A stretch of DNA of 64,000 bases from Alphaproteobacteria bacterium (GTDB taxonomy: Bacteria > Pseudomonadota > Alphaproteobacteria > Rhodobacterales > Rhodobacteraceae), in contig JAUHVK010000013.1 in the NCBI GenBank assembly GCA_030425145.1, positions 53,268-117,267 of the forward strand. The letters run 5' to 3'. Made by a program: the position numbers and the translations under genes. The notes under the pieces are model-generated. The model was not told where the DNA came from, searched no databases, and saw only the letters and a program-made list of their open reading frames with translations. This document shows positions 54,148-62,772 of the stretch, in pieces. Every line of letters starts with the position of its first letter. The first letter of the stretch is position 1.

Positions 54148-55710
54148 ATGACACAGACTGACAAAGACCGCGTGGTCATCTTCGACACCACATTGCGCGA
54201 CGGTGAGCAATCACCGGGGGCAACCATGACCCATGACGAAAAGCTCGAGATTGCCGAGCTTCTCGATGACATGGGTGTCGACATCATCGAAGCCGGGTTC
54301 CCGATTGCGTCCGAGGGCGATTTCCGTGCGGTGAGCGAGATCGCGCAGCGCTCCAAGGATGCGGTTATCTGCGGCCTCGCGCGGGCGCAGTTGCCGGATA
54401 TCGACCGCTGCTGGGAAGCCGTGCGCCACGCCAAACAGCCGCGCATCCACACGTTTATCGGAACCTCGCCGCTGCACCGCGCCATTCCGAACCTCACGCA
54501 GGACGAAATGGCCGAACGGATCGAACAGACCGTGACTCATGCGCGGAACCTGTGTGACAACGTTCAATGGTCACCCATGGATGCGACGCGCACCGAATGG
54601 GACTACCTCTGCCGCGTGGTCGAGATCGCGATCAAATCCGGTGCCACCACGATCAACATTCCCGACACTGTCGGCTATACCGCGCCGGTTGAAAGCGCCG
54701 ACCTGATACGCCGTTTGATCGAAACCGTTCCCGGGGCCGATGACGTTGTGTTCGCCACCCATTGCCACAACGACCTTGGTATGGCGACAGCTAACGCCTT
54801 GGCCGCTGTCGCCGGCGGAGCGCGGCAGATCGAATGTACGATCAACGGTCTGGGTGAGCGTGCCGGCAACACTGCCTTGGAAGAGGTTGTGATGGCGCTC
54901 AAGGTGCGGCACGACATCATGCCTTACCACACAGGCATCGACACCAAGAAGATCATGCACATCTCGCGCCGCGTGGCGACCGTGTCGGGCTTCCCGGTGC
55001 AGTTCAACAAGGCCATCGTCGGCAAGAACGCCTTTGCGCACGAAAGCGGTATTCACCAGGACGGAATGCTCAAGAACGCCGAAACGTTCGAGATCATGCG
55101 CCCTGAGGATGTGGGTATCGCGGGTACATCCCTGCCTTTGGGCAAACACTCGGGCCGGGCCGCGTTGCGCGCCAAGCTCAAGGAATTGGGCGTCGAAGTG
55201 GGGGACAACCAGCTCAAGGACATCTTTGTCCGGTTCAAGGATCTGGCCGACCGCAAGAAGGAGGTGTTCGATGACGACATCCTCGCGCTTGTGACGGCAA
55301 CAAACGAAGGCGACGATGCGTTGCAACTGGTGAACCTCAAGGTGGTCTGCGGCACCGGTGGACCGGCGGAGGCAACGCTCGAGATGGAGATCAACGGCGA
55401 GGACAAATCCGCGGTCAGCGAAGGCGACGGGCCTGTAGACGCGACCTTCAAGGCGATCCGCATGTTGCACCCCAACAAGGCGCGCTTGCAGCTTTATCAG
55501 GTACACGCGGTGACCGAAGGCACCGACGCACAGGCGACGGTCAGTGTTCGGTTGGAAGAGGACGGCATGATTGCCACCGGACAGTCGGCAGATACCGACA
55601 CCGTTGTTGCCTCGGCCAAGGCCTATATCCACGCGCTCAACCGGTTGATCATGCGGCGCGGAAAGACCGGCAAGGACGTCAAGGAAATCTCGTATCGGGA
55701 TGTGAACTGA
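54148..55710 (+). CDS. leuA: 2-Isopropylmalate synthase
   Basis: A 520-residue enzyme for the first committed step of leucine synthesis. The catalytic barrel shows FDTTLRDGEQSPG, the metal His pair in THCHNDLGMA and GERAGNTALEEVVMAL; the C-terminal regulatory domain that binds leucine starts near residue 390 (LVNLKVVCGTGG). Length matches the long LeuA form. Start ATG 54148 follows AGAAAGATCAAGACA. Control by the leader at 53981 is likely. Confidence 0.97.
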   Translation: MTQTDKDRVVIFDTTLRDGEQSPGATMTHDEKLEIAELLDDMGVDIIEAGFPIASEGDFRAVSEIAQRSKDAVICGLARAQLPDIDRCWEAVRHAKQPRIHTFIGTSPLHRAIPNLTQDEMAERIEQTVTHARNLCDNVQWSPMDATRTEWDYLCRVVEIAIKSGATTINIPDTVGYTAPVESADLIRRLIETVPGADDVVFATHCHNDLGMATANALAAVAGGARQIECTINGLGERAGNTALEEVVMALKVRHDIMPYHTGIDTKKIMHISRRVATVSGFPVQFNKAIVGKNAFAHESGIHQDGMLKNAETFEIMRPEDVGIAGTSLPLGKHSGRAALRAKLKELGVEVGDNQLKDIFVRFKDLADRKKEVFDDDILALVTATNEGDDALQLVNLKVVCGTGGPAEATLEMEINGEDKSAVSEGDGPVDATFKAIRMLHPNKARLQLYQVHAVTEGTDAQATVSVRLEEDGMIATGQSADTDTVVASAKAYIHALNRLIMRRGKTGKDVKEISYRDVN

Positions 55711-55717
55711 TACATGT

Positions 55718-55760
55718 CCGCGCAAGCACGCGCTTAAGGGTGTCGTGCTTGCGCGGGTTT
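55718..55760. terminator. Rho-independent terminator between leuA and the helicase gene
   Basis: CCGCGCAAGCACG (55718-55730) and CGTGCTTGCGCGG (55744-55756) form a perfect 13-bp stem with a 13-base loop, then GTTT. It lies between two convergent genes and may serve both. Confidence 0.85.
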
Positions 55761-58206
55761 AATACGGCACCCGCCATTTCGGTTTGCCGGGTTGCGGCTT
55801 CACCTGCGCCAACCCGCTGGTTTCCATCAGCCGCGTGATCTCTTCCTCAAGCAGACGCTCATCCGCCTGTCCCCGTACAGGCACTCGGCCGGGTTCGAGG
55901 AAGAGCGGCGCAGCAAGCGGTGTGACCCGATCAAGGCGCATCAGGTCAATCCGATCCCCCACCCGTTCCGCCATCTCGCGGATGCGGGCGAAATCGACCA
56001 AGCCGCGCATCGCCTCTTCGCGGGTGATCTGCATCAGCAGGTGGTCCGGGTCGTATTTGAGCAGCGTATCGTAAAGGATGTCCGACGACATGGTCGCCTG
56101 ACGCCCGGTCTTGCGCTGTCCGCCGAGGTTACGTTCGATCAACCCCGCGATGGTGGCCGAGGCACGGAAGGTGCGTTTCATCACCGCGTTACTGGCAAGC
56201 CATCCGTCCAACCCAGCCTCCAACGCCACCAGATCGAAAAGCGGCGCGGGGTCGATCACCGCATCGAGCCCCCAGATCAACACCGCATAGTCGGTGGCGA
56301 CGAATCCCATCGGGGCCAACCCTTCCTCCTCCATCCGCTTGGTCAGCAGAAGGCCCAGCGTCTGCATGGCGTTCCGCCCGGCAAAGCCATAGGCGACCAG
56401 CTGTTCCCGCCCATCATGCGGAAAACTCTCGATCAAGAGCCGCCCCGGCTCGGGCAACCGGCTGACCCGGCGTTGAATATGCAACCAGTCGCGTGTGTGA
56501 GCGGGTAAATCCGGCCAATCGTCCTGCTGGAACATACGCAGAATGCGGTTCGAGAGCTGCGTGGAGGTGGCGAATTTCGTGCCCATAAAGGTGGCGATCT
56601 TGGGTTTACGACCGGGGTCGCGCGTCACTTCGACCGTCAGTTCCCGCAATCCTTCATAGCGCACGATCTGACCTCCGATCAGGAAGGTGTCGCCCTTGGT
56701 CAGGGTTGCAGCAAAGCCTTCCTCGATCTCGCCCAGAGGTGCGCCGCCCCTGCCCCGCCATCTGACCTTGAGCGTGTCGGTGTCCTGGATCGTGCCGATA
56801 TTCTGCCGGATGCGCGCCGCGGAGCGGGGATCGCGTAATTGCCAGCGGCCGTCGGGCAATTGCTTGAGCCGCTGCCATTGATCATAGGCGCGTAGGGCAT
56901 AACCGCCTGTGGCACAGAAGTTCAGGCACGCGTCAAACTCTTCGCGGCTGAGGTCTGCGTATGCCCCTGCGGTCGTCATCTCGGCAAAAAGCGCGTCGGC
57001 GTGGAACGGACCAGAGCAGGCGGCGATCAGGATGTGCTGACAGAGCACGTCACGCGGCCCGCGCCCGCGCCATTCGCCGTCGAGGTCATGCACCTTGACC
57101 GCCTCCAGCGCCGTCACGCATTCGACAACCTCAAACCGGTTTGCGGGCACCAAAAGCGCTTTCGACGGCGCGTTGTAGCGGTGGTTCGCCCGACCGATCC
57201 GCTGCACCAGACGTTTGACGTTCTTGGGCGCACCGATCTGGATCACCAGGTCCACATCGCCCCAGTCGATCCCCAGATCGAGGCTGCCCGTGCAGACTAT
57301 CGCCCGCAGTTCCCCCCGCACCATCGCTGCTTCGACCTTTTCGCGCTGTTGCCGATCAAGCGACCCGTGGTGGATGCCGATAGGCAGAGCGTCTTCGTTG
57401 GCCAGCCAGAGGTTGTGAAAGAAGATTTCGGCCTGCGCGCGGGTATTGTGGAAGATCAGCGTGGTCTTGTGTTGCTTGACCTGCTCCAACACCGCCGGAA
57501 TGCTGTATTTCGCCCCACCGCCGGACCACGGGGGCGGTTCATCCGTGACCAGCATGGAGATGTCCGGCTCCGGCCCCGGATCGGCAACCACGATCTCGCA
57601 AGGGTCGGGATGGCGCGCGAGAAGCCGCGCGATGGCGGCGGGGTCGTCGACGGTGGCAGAGAGGCCGACGCGGCGCAAATCGGGACACATGGCCTGCAGC
57701 CGTGCCAACGCGAGCATCAACTGATCGCCGCGTTTGGATTCCGCCAGCGCGTGGATCTCGTCCACCACTACGCGCTGCACGCCTTTGAACATACGCGGCG
57801 CGTCTTCGTAGCTGGTGAGCAGCGCGAGGGATTCCGGTGTGGTTAGCAGGATATGAGGCGGGTCGGCGCGTTGGCGTTTCTTGATATGGGCCGAGGTGTC
57901 GCCTGTGCGATCTTCGACCCGGATCGGCAATCCTGCCTCTTCAATGGGAGTGCGCAGGTTGCGCTTGATGTCGGCAGCCAACGCCTTGAGCGGGCTTACA
58001 TAAAGTGTGTGCAAACCATCGCGCGGATTATTCGCCACCTCCACCAGTGTCGGTAGGAACCCCGCCAAGGTCTTGCCGCCCCCAGTGGGCGCGATGAGCA
58101 ACAGGCACGGGTCAGACGCCCGGTTCAGCATGTCCTGCTGGTGCGGGTGGATCGACCATCCACGGGTGTCGAACCATGATTGGAGAGAATGCGGCAAGGC
58201 AGTCAT
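55759..58206 (-). CDS. Ligase-associated DNA damage response DExH helicase (Lhr type)
   Basis: An 815-residue superfamily 2 helicase. Motifs are LIAPTGGGKTLAGFLP (Walker A), SPLKALAADI, VVVDEIHALAESKRGDQL (DEIH box), VGLSATVDD and VQRIGRANHR (motif VI), followed by the long Lhr-core C-terminal region. In many alphaproteobacteria such a gene accompanies an ATP-dependent DNA ligase and a MBL-fold nuclease in a repair set; those partners are not within this window. Start ATG 58206 is preceded by TAGAGGG. Confidence 0.9.
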   Translation of the reverse strand: MTALPHSLQSWFDTRGWSIHPHQQDMLNRASDPCLLLIAPTGGGKTLAGFLPTLVEVANNPRDGLHTLYVSPLKALAADIKRNLRTPIEEAGLPIRVEDRTGDTSAHIKKRQRADPPHILLTTPESLALLTSYEDAPRMFKGVQRVVVDEIHALAESKRGDQLMLALARLQAMCPDLRRVGLSATVDDPAAIARLLARHPDPCEIVVADPGPEPDISMLVTDEPPPWSGGGAKYSIPAVLEQVKQHKTTLIFHNTRAQAEIFFHNLWLANEDALPIGIHHGSLDRQQREKVEAAMVRGELRAIVCTGSLDLGIDWGDVDLVIQIGAPKNVKRLVQRIGRANHRYNAPSKALLVPANRFEVVECVTALEAVKVHDLDGEWRGRGPRDVLCQHILIAACSGPFHADALFAEMTTAGAYADLSREEFDACLNFCATGGYALRAYDQWQRLKQLPDGRWQLRDPRSAARIRQNIGTIQDTDTLKVRWRGRGGAPLGEIEEGFAATLTKGDTFLIGGQIVRYEGLRELTVEVTRDPGRKPKIATFMGTKFATSTQLSNRILRMFQQDDWPDLPAHTRDWLHIQRRVSRLPEPGRLLIESFPHDGREQLVAYGFAGRNAMQTLGLLLTKRMEEEGLAPMGFVATDYAVLIWGLDAVIDPAPLFDLVALEAGLDGWLASNAVMKRTFRASATIAGLIERNLGGQRKTGRQATMSSDILYDTLLKYDPDHLLMQITREEAMRGLVDFARIREMAERVGDRIDLMRLDRVTPLAAPLFLEPGRVPVRGQADERLLEEEITRLMETSGLAQVKPQPGKPKWRVPY

Positions 58207-58308
58207 ACCCTCTACATATGCTGCGCGGCGGCAAAGAAAAACGTGCAACGCGCATTGCAGGCCCGAACGCTATCGCGGAAGGTGCGGGACGTGTTGAAAG
58301 GTTCCCCC

Positions 58309-59493
58309 ATGCGCTCCCCCCATCCGCTACTATTGACGCTGACGCTCTACTTTGCAGGTCTTGGCGCGGCGGGACAGTTTTCCAAACTGGCAGTGAGTTT
58401 CGTCGCCTTGACCGAGGTTTATGCCGGGTCGCGAGAGACCATCCTAGGGCTGGCGGTGTCGCTCATCAGCCTTGTGGGACTGATCCTGGGATTGGTTGCG
58501 GGGATCGTCGTGTCCCGCATCGGCGCACGCAAAGCGCTGGTCGCGGCGTTGGCTTTAGGCGCAGCCACGTCCCTATGGCAGGCCACACTGCCGAACCTGC
58601 CGGTGCTGATGCTGAGCCGGGTGCTGGAGGGCGCGTCGCATCTATTGATCGTCGTTGCGTCGCCTACCCTAATCGGCGAGACCGTACCGGATCGCTATCG
58701 GCCGGCTGCACTGACGCTCTGGAGCACTTTTTTCGGCGTGGCCTTTGCGCTGACCGCGGTCATCGCCCCTTGGGTGATCGCTCAAGGTGGCCTTTCTTTA
58801 TTGATCGGTGCGCATGGGGTCTGGATGGCAATGGCCTGCCTCGCCATCCTCGTCGTCTTGCCACGCCCCGTGATGACCCCGGCCCCGGCTGCACGCATCT
58901 CGGTGCTGCGGCGACACGTCACGGCCTATGCCACGCCAGGCATTGCAACACCGGCACTGGCATGGCTTTGCTACACGCTCACTTTTGTTTCTGTCCTCAC
59001 CGCGCTGCCGCTACTAACCGGAGGGGCTGCCCCAGCATGGCTTGCCGCTATTGCGCCTTTGGTGTCGATCGGTGTGGCATTGACGATCGGTGTCGCTGTC
59101 CTGTCGCGCCATCCGGCGCAGCCTGTTGTGACCTTGGGATTCGCACTCTGCGCGGGCATCGCTGTTCTGATCCTGCTATTCGGATTCACGACACTCACCG
59201 TGATATTGCTGTTTGCCAGCATGGCGCTGGTTCAAAGCGCGGGCTTTGCCGTGGTCCCGCAAATCAACGCCGATGCACCGTCGCGGGCCTTGGCGAATGG
59301 CGCACTGGCGCAGATGGGGAATCTCGGGAACCTAAGCGGAACACCATTGCTCATCGCGCTGTATCAGGGCGCGCCGCTCTTCGGGCCATTCCTGTTCCTG
59401 ATCACCGCCTATGGTGGCGGTGTTCTCGTGACGTGGGTTCTGGGTCGCAGAGCGGTAGCGGCGATGGAGGAAGGGCGCGTTTCAGTCGACTGA
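58309..59493 (+). CDS. Major facilitator superfamily transporter
   Basis: A 394-residue membrane protein with about twelve hydrophobic segments. The loop after the second segment (GIVVSRIGARKALVAAL) has the MFS D/R-x-G-R-K pattern, and the two halves are separated by a basic loop near residue 195. The substrate is unknown. It is divergent from the helicase gene. Confidence 0.9.
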   Translation: MRSPHPLLLTLTLYFAGLGAAGQFSKLAVSFVALTEVYAGSRETILGLAVSLISLVGLILGLVAGIVVSRIGARKALVAALALGAATSLWQATLPNLPVLMLSRVLEGASHLLIVVASPTLIGETVPDRYRPAALTLWSTFFGVAFALTAVIAPWVIAQGGLSLLIGAHGVWMAMACLAILVVLPRPVMTPAPAARISVLRRHVTAYATPGIATPALAWLCYTLTFVSVLTALPLLTGGAAPAWLAAIAPLVSIGVALTIGVAVLSRHPAQPVVTLGFALCAGIAVLILLFGFTTLTVILLFASMALVQSAGFAVVPQINADAPSRALANGALAQMGNLGNLSGTPLLIALYQGAPLFGPFLFLITAYGGGVLVTWVLGRRAVAAMEEGRVSVD

Positions 59494-59518
59494 AACACCG
59501 AACGCGTCGACGCTTTCG

Positions 59519-60109
59519 TCAGCCCTGCATCTCTGCCAGACGCGCAACGTAGCGGGCCAGCGTGTCGATCTCGAGGTTCACCTTGTCACCCACCTTGGAC
59601 GCTCCCCAGGTCGTGACCTCTTGCGTGTGCGGAATGATGTTCACGCCAAACCGGGTGTCCGCAACCTCGTTCACCGTCAAGGATGTGCCATCAAGTGCCA
59701 CCGACCCTTTCGGCGCGATGAACCGTGCCAAGGCGCGCGGGGCCTCGAACGTATAACGGACACTATCGCCCTCAGGGTGCATCTCGACGATCTCGGCCAG
59801 ACCGTCGACATGGCCAGACACGATATGTCCACCCAGTTCATCCCCCACCTTGAGCGCACGTTCGAGGTTGATCTTCTGACCCACGACCCATCCGCCGATG
59901 TTGGTCTTGTCCAGCGTTTCTGCGCTGATCTCCACGTCGAACCAGTCGGGACCAAGCTGCACGACCGTCAGGCAGACACCGCTGCACGCGATTGACGCGC
60001 CAATGTCGATGCCAGAGGTGTCAAAGCGCGTCCCGATGCGGGCCCTCAGATCGCCGCGCCGTTCAAGACTGCGGATGTCTCCGATGTCGGTCACGATGCC
60101 TGTGAACAT
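59519..60109 (-). CDS. ribE: Riboflavin synthase (alpha subunit)
   Basis: A 196-residue protein with two tandem lumazine-binding barrels, starting with the diagnostic MFTGIVTDIG. The first repeat has SIACSGVCLTV, the second GSVALDGTSLTVNEV, and GGHIVSGHVDG joins them. It dismutates two 6,7-dimethyl-8-ribityllumazine molecules to riboflavin. Start ATG 60109 is the family start; an earlier in-frame start 6 codons upstream is unlikely. Other rib genes are not in the window. Confidence 0.96.
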   Translation of the reverse strand: MFTGIVTDIGDIRSLERRGDLRARIGTRFDTSGIDIGASIACSGVCLTVVQLGPDWFDVEISAETLDKTNIGGWVVGQKINLERALKVGDELGGHIVSGHVDGLAEIVEMHPEGDSVRYTFEAPRALARFIAPKGSVALDGTSLTVNEVADTRFGVNIIPHTQEVTTWGASKVGDKVNLEIDTLARYVARLAEMQG

Positions 60110-60210
60110 GATCTCACCCTCGCACACTGCACGATTCCATGCAGTTTTAATTTCTCGGTTTTGCCGTCGTTTATGGTAAAATGAGGCTTTCCGAGGGATA
60201 CTGCGCCGTC

Positions 60211-61518
60211 ATGACAAACACAACGGCCAAGCCCAAAACCTCGCCGCAGCGCGTGTTCCTCTTTTTGCAGGGGCCGCATGGCCCGTTCTTCAGCGAATTG
60301 GCGGATCGACTGACCGAAACCGGAGCGGTCTGTTGGCGGGTGGCCTTCAACGCCGGAGACAAGGCGCGCTGGCGAGATTCGAAGTCTTTGCTGGCATTTA
60401 CTGACGACTTGGCGAAATGGCTGGACCAACTCGCGCGCTGGGTGGCCCAGACCGGCGCCACCGACCTTGTCCTTTATGGCGATGTGCGCCGCCACCATGC
60501 CGAGGCGATTGCCTTTGCGAAAACTGCCGGACTGACGATTCACGTGTTCGAGGAAGGCTACCTTCGCCCCTATTGGGCGACCTATGAGCGCAACGGATCA
60601 AACGGCAATTCCAAGCTGATGCAGATCAGTCTGGAGCAGATGAAGACCGCTTTGCGACGCACGGCTGATGTCCCAGCCCTGCCCCCGGATCGCTGGGGCG
60701 ATCTGAGGATGCACATGGTGCATGGCGCACTTTATCATTGGCACATTCTGTTCAGAAATCAGCGCTTCCCCAATTACCGACCACACCGCGACCAGACGGT
60801 CGCCGAGGAGTTCAGGCTCCAGCTTTTGCGGCTGCTGCGCCGCCCAAGGCACATGATCGAGCGTTGGATCACCACCCGACGCATCCGTACCGGAGGGCGC
60901 CCTTATCACGTTGTCCTGCTGCAACTTGAGCATGACGCCAGCTTCCGCGCCTTTTCCGATTTTGCCTCACAAACCGATTTTGTGGACATGGTCATCGCCG
61001 GCTTTGCCGAAGGTACCCCCGCGCATCACCGACTGGTGTTAAAGGCACATCCGCTTGAGGACGGGCGCGCGCCACTCGGACGCACGATCCGTGAAAGCGC
61101 CCGCAAGCACGGTGTGTTTGACCGGGTGCATTTCGTTCGAGGCGGTAAACTGGCCTATCTGTTGCAGGCGGCGCGGTCGGCCGTCACCGTGAATTCGACC
61201 TCGGCACATCAGGCGCTGTGGCGCGGTTTGCCGGTGCGGTGTTTCGGCGTCAGCGTCTATGACAAGCCGGGGCTTGTCTCCGGCCAGACCCTGCCGGAAT
61301 TCTTTGCCGACCCGACCCCTCCTGACCCTACGGCTTACGCAGTTTATCGGCAGTTCCTGCTTGAAACGAGCCAGCTTCCAGGTGGATTTTATTCGGCCAA
61401 AGGCAGGTCCCAGCTTCTGCGCCAGGTGGTTGACCGGATGGTTTCGGTCAAAGACCCCTACGATCTGCGATTGGACACGCGCGAGACCACAACGCAACAG
61501 TTGCGTGTCGTTCACTGA
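60211..61518 (+). CDS. kpsS: Capsule polysaccharide biosynthesis protein KpsS (Kdo transferase)
   Basis: A 435-residue glycosyltransferase of the KpsS/LipB type, which with KpsC builds the poly-Kdo linker between lipid anchor and capsule. Typical stretches are FLFLQGPHGPFFSELADRL, DLVLYGDVRRHH, HVFEEGYLRPYW, KAHPLEDGR and VTVNSTSAHQALWRGLPV. Start ATG 60211 has GAGGGA upstream at a longer than usual distance; ATG 60181 is an alternative. It opens a + strand capsule locus with the Wza-like and kpsC genes. Confidence 0.9.
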   Translation: MTNTTAKPKTSPQRVFLFLQGPHGPFFSELADRLTETGAVCWRVAFNAGDKARWRDSKSLLAFTDDLAKWLDQLARWVAQTGATDLVLYGDVRRHHAEAIAFAKTAGLTIHVFEEGYLRPYWATYERNGSNGNSKLMQISLEQMKTALRRTADVPALPPDRWGDLRMHMVHGALYHWHILFRNQRFPNYRPHRDQTVAEEFRLQLLRLLRRPRHMIERWITTRRIRTGGRPYHVVLLQLEHDASFRAFSDFASQTDFVDMVIAGFAEGTPAHHRLVLKAHPLEDGRAPLGRTIRESARKHGVFDRVHFVRGGKLAYLLQAARSAVTVNSTSAHQALWRGLPVRCFGVSVYDKPGLVSGQTLPEFFADPTPPDPTAYAVYRQFLLETSQLPGGFYSAKGRSQLLRQVVDRMVSVKDPYDLRLDTRETTTQQLRVVH

Positions 61519-61618
61519 TTTCCACCAGCCCTGGTACTGGCCAAACTTACGGGATTCCGCTAACTTACCCAAAAAATATATACCGAGGCAGTCAATAACT
61601 GGTCGAGGAGACCGAGCA

Positions 61619-62767
61619 GTGTTCAGTTCGAAATTCAGGTGGGCGCGGCCCATCGCTTTGGTGCTGTCGGCATCGGTCTTGGCGTCTTGTGGACTGCCGG
61701 GCGTTGGCCCGACGAAAAACCAGATCTTTGCCGGTTCCGTTCAGCGTGAAGGCGATGCGTTTGTCGTTGCCATCAATGACCGCGTGACCCGCACCACGGC
61801 TGTCGTTCCCGCCCTTGGCTTTTCAGATCGCCTCAAGGGTGCCGGTGTGCAAAGCGCCGATATCATCCGTCCGGGCGACGTGCTGGGTCTGACGATCTGG
61901 GAAAACGTGGATGACGGTCTTCTGGCCGGGGCCACGTCAAACGCGACGGCGTTGGAGAACGTTCAGGTCGACGGGTCAGGGTTTATCTTCGTCCCCTATG
62001 CCGGACGGATCAAAGCCGCTGGCAACACACCTGAGGCAATACGCCGGATCATCACCGAAAAGCTCGAAGATCAGACACCGGACCCGCAGGTCGAAGTGCG
62101 CCGCACGGCAGGCGACGGGGCCAGCGTTTCGATCCTTGGCTCTGCCGGGGTGCAGGGCGTGTTCCCGATTACCCGTCCGACGCGTACACTGGCCTCGATG
62201 CTGGCGAGCGCTGGAGGCATCGGCGAAGCGGCCGAGATTGCGCAGATCACGCTCACACGCGGCAATGTCAGCGAGACGATCTGGTTCGAGGATCTCTACG
62301 ACCATCCCGAACTCGACATCGCCCTGCGCGACGGGGATCGAATTCTGATTCAGGCGGACCAACGCTCCTTCACGGCGCTTGGTGCGGCGGGTGCGCAAAC
62401 GCGCATGACGTTTCAGACGCAGACCTTGTCGCTTGTCGAAGCTTTGGCGCAGCTGGGTGGCCTGAGTGCCGCTACTGCCGATCCGACCGGCGTCTTCGTG
62501 TTCCGCAACGAACCTGCCGAGATCGCCAACGCCGTTCTGGGGCGTAACGATTTGGTGGGGGCTCAGCGCCTCATCTACGTGATGGACCTCACCGAACCCA
62601 ATGGTCTTTTCATGGCGCGCGATTTCCTGATCCGTGATCAGGACACGATCTACGTGACCGAAGCACCCATCGTTCAGTGGAACCGTACCATTGCGTCGAT
62701 CACCGGCACACTTGGCGGCGCGCAGAGCCTTGGAAGCGTGGCGGCAGGCGGCACGGCCACAGAGTAA
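61619..62767 (+). CDS. Polysaccharide export outer-membrane lipoprotein (Wza/KpsD-like)
   Basis: A 382-residue lipoprotein. The signal peptide ends with the lipobox LASC (acylated Cys at residue 24), followed by the PES domain (IRPGDVLGLTIWENVD, VQVDGSGFIFVPYAGRIKAAGNT) and SLBB-type repeats (VSILGSAGVQGVFPI). It would form the outer-membrane channel for capsule export. The GTG start at 61619 is preceded by GAGGAGACC. It follows kpsS by 100 bp and kpsC starts 5 bases after it. Confidence 0.92.
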   Translation: MFSSKFRWARPIALVLSASVLASCGLPGVGPTKNQIFAGSVQREGDAFVVAINDRVTRTTAVVPALGFSDRLKGAGVQSADIIRPGDVLGLTIWENVDDGLLAGATSNATALENVQVDGSGFIFVPYAGRIKAAGNTPEAIRRIITEKLEDQTPDPQVEVRRTAGDGASVSILGSAGVQGVFPITRPTRTLASMLASAGGIGEAAEIAQITLTRGNVSETIWFEDLYDHPELDIALRDGDRILIQADQRSFTALGAAGAQTRMTFQTQTLSLVEALAQLGGLSAATADPTGVFVFRNEPAEIANAVLGRNDLVGAQRLIYVMDLTEPNGLFMARDFLIRDQDTIYVTEAPIVQWNRTIASITGTLGGAQSLGSVAAGGTATE

Positions 62768-62772
62768 GGGCG

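Noticed and set aside
54571..55725. - strand frame of 384 codons inside leuA
   Set aside because: Antisense shadow; leuA is complete with catalytic motifs on the + strand.
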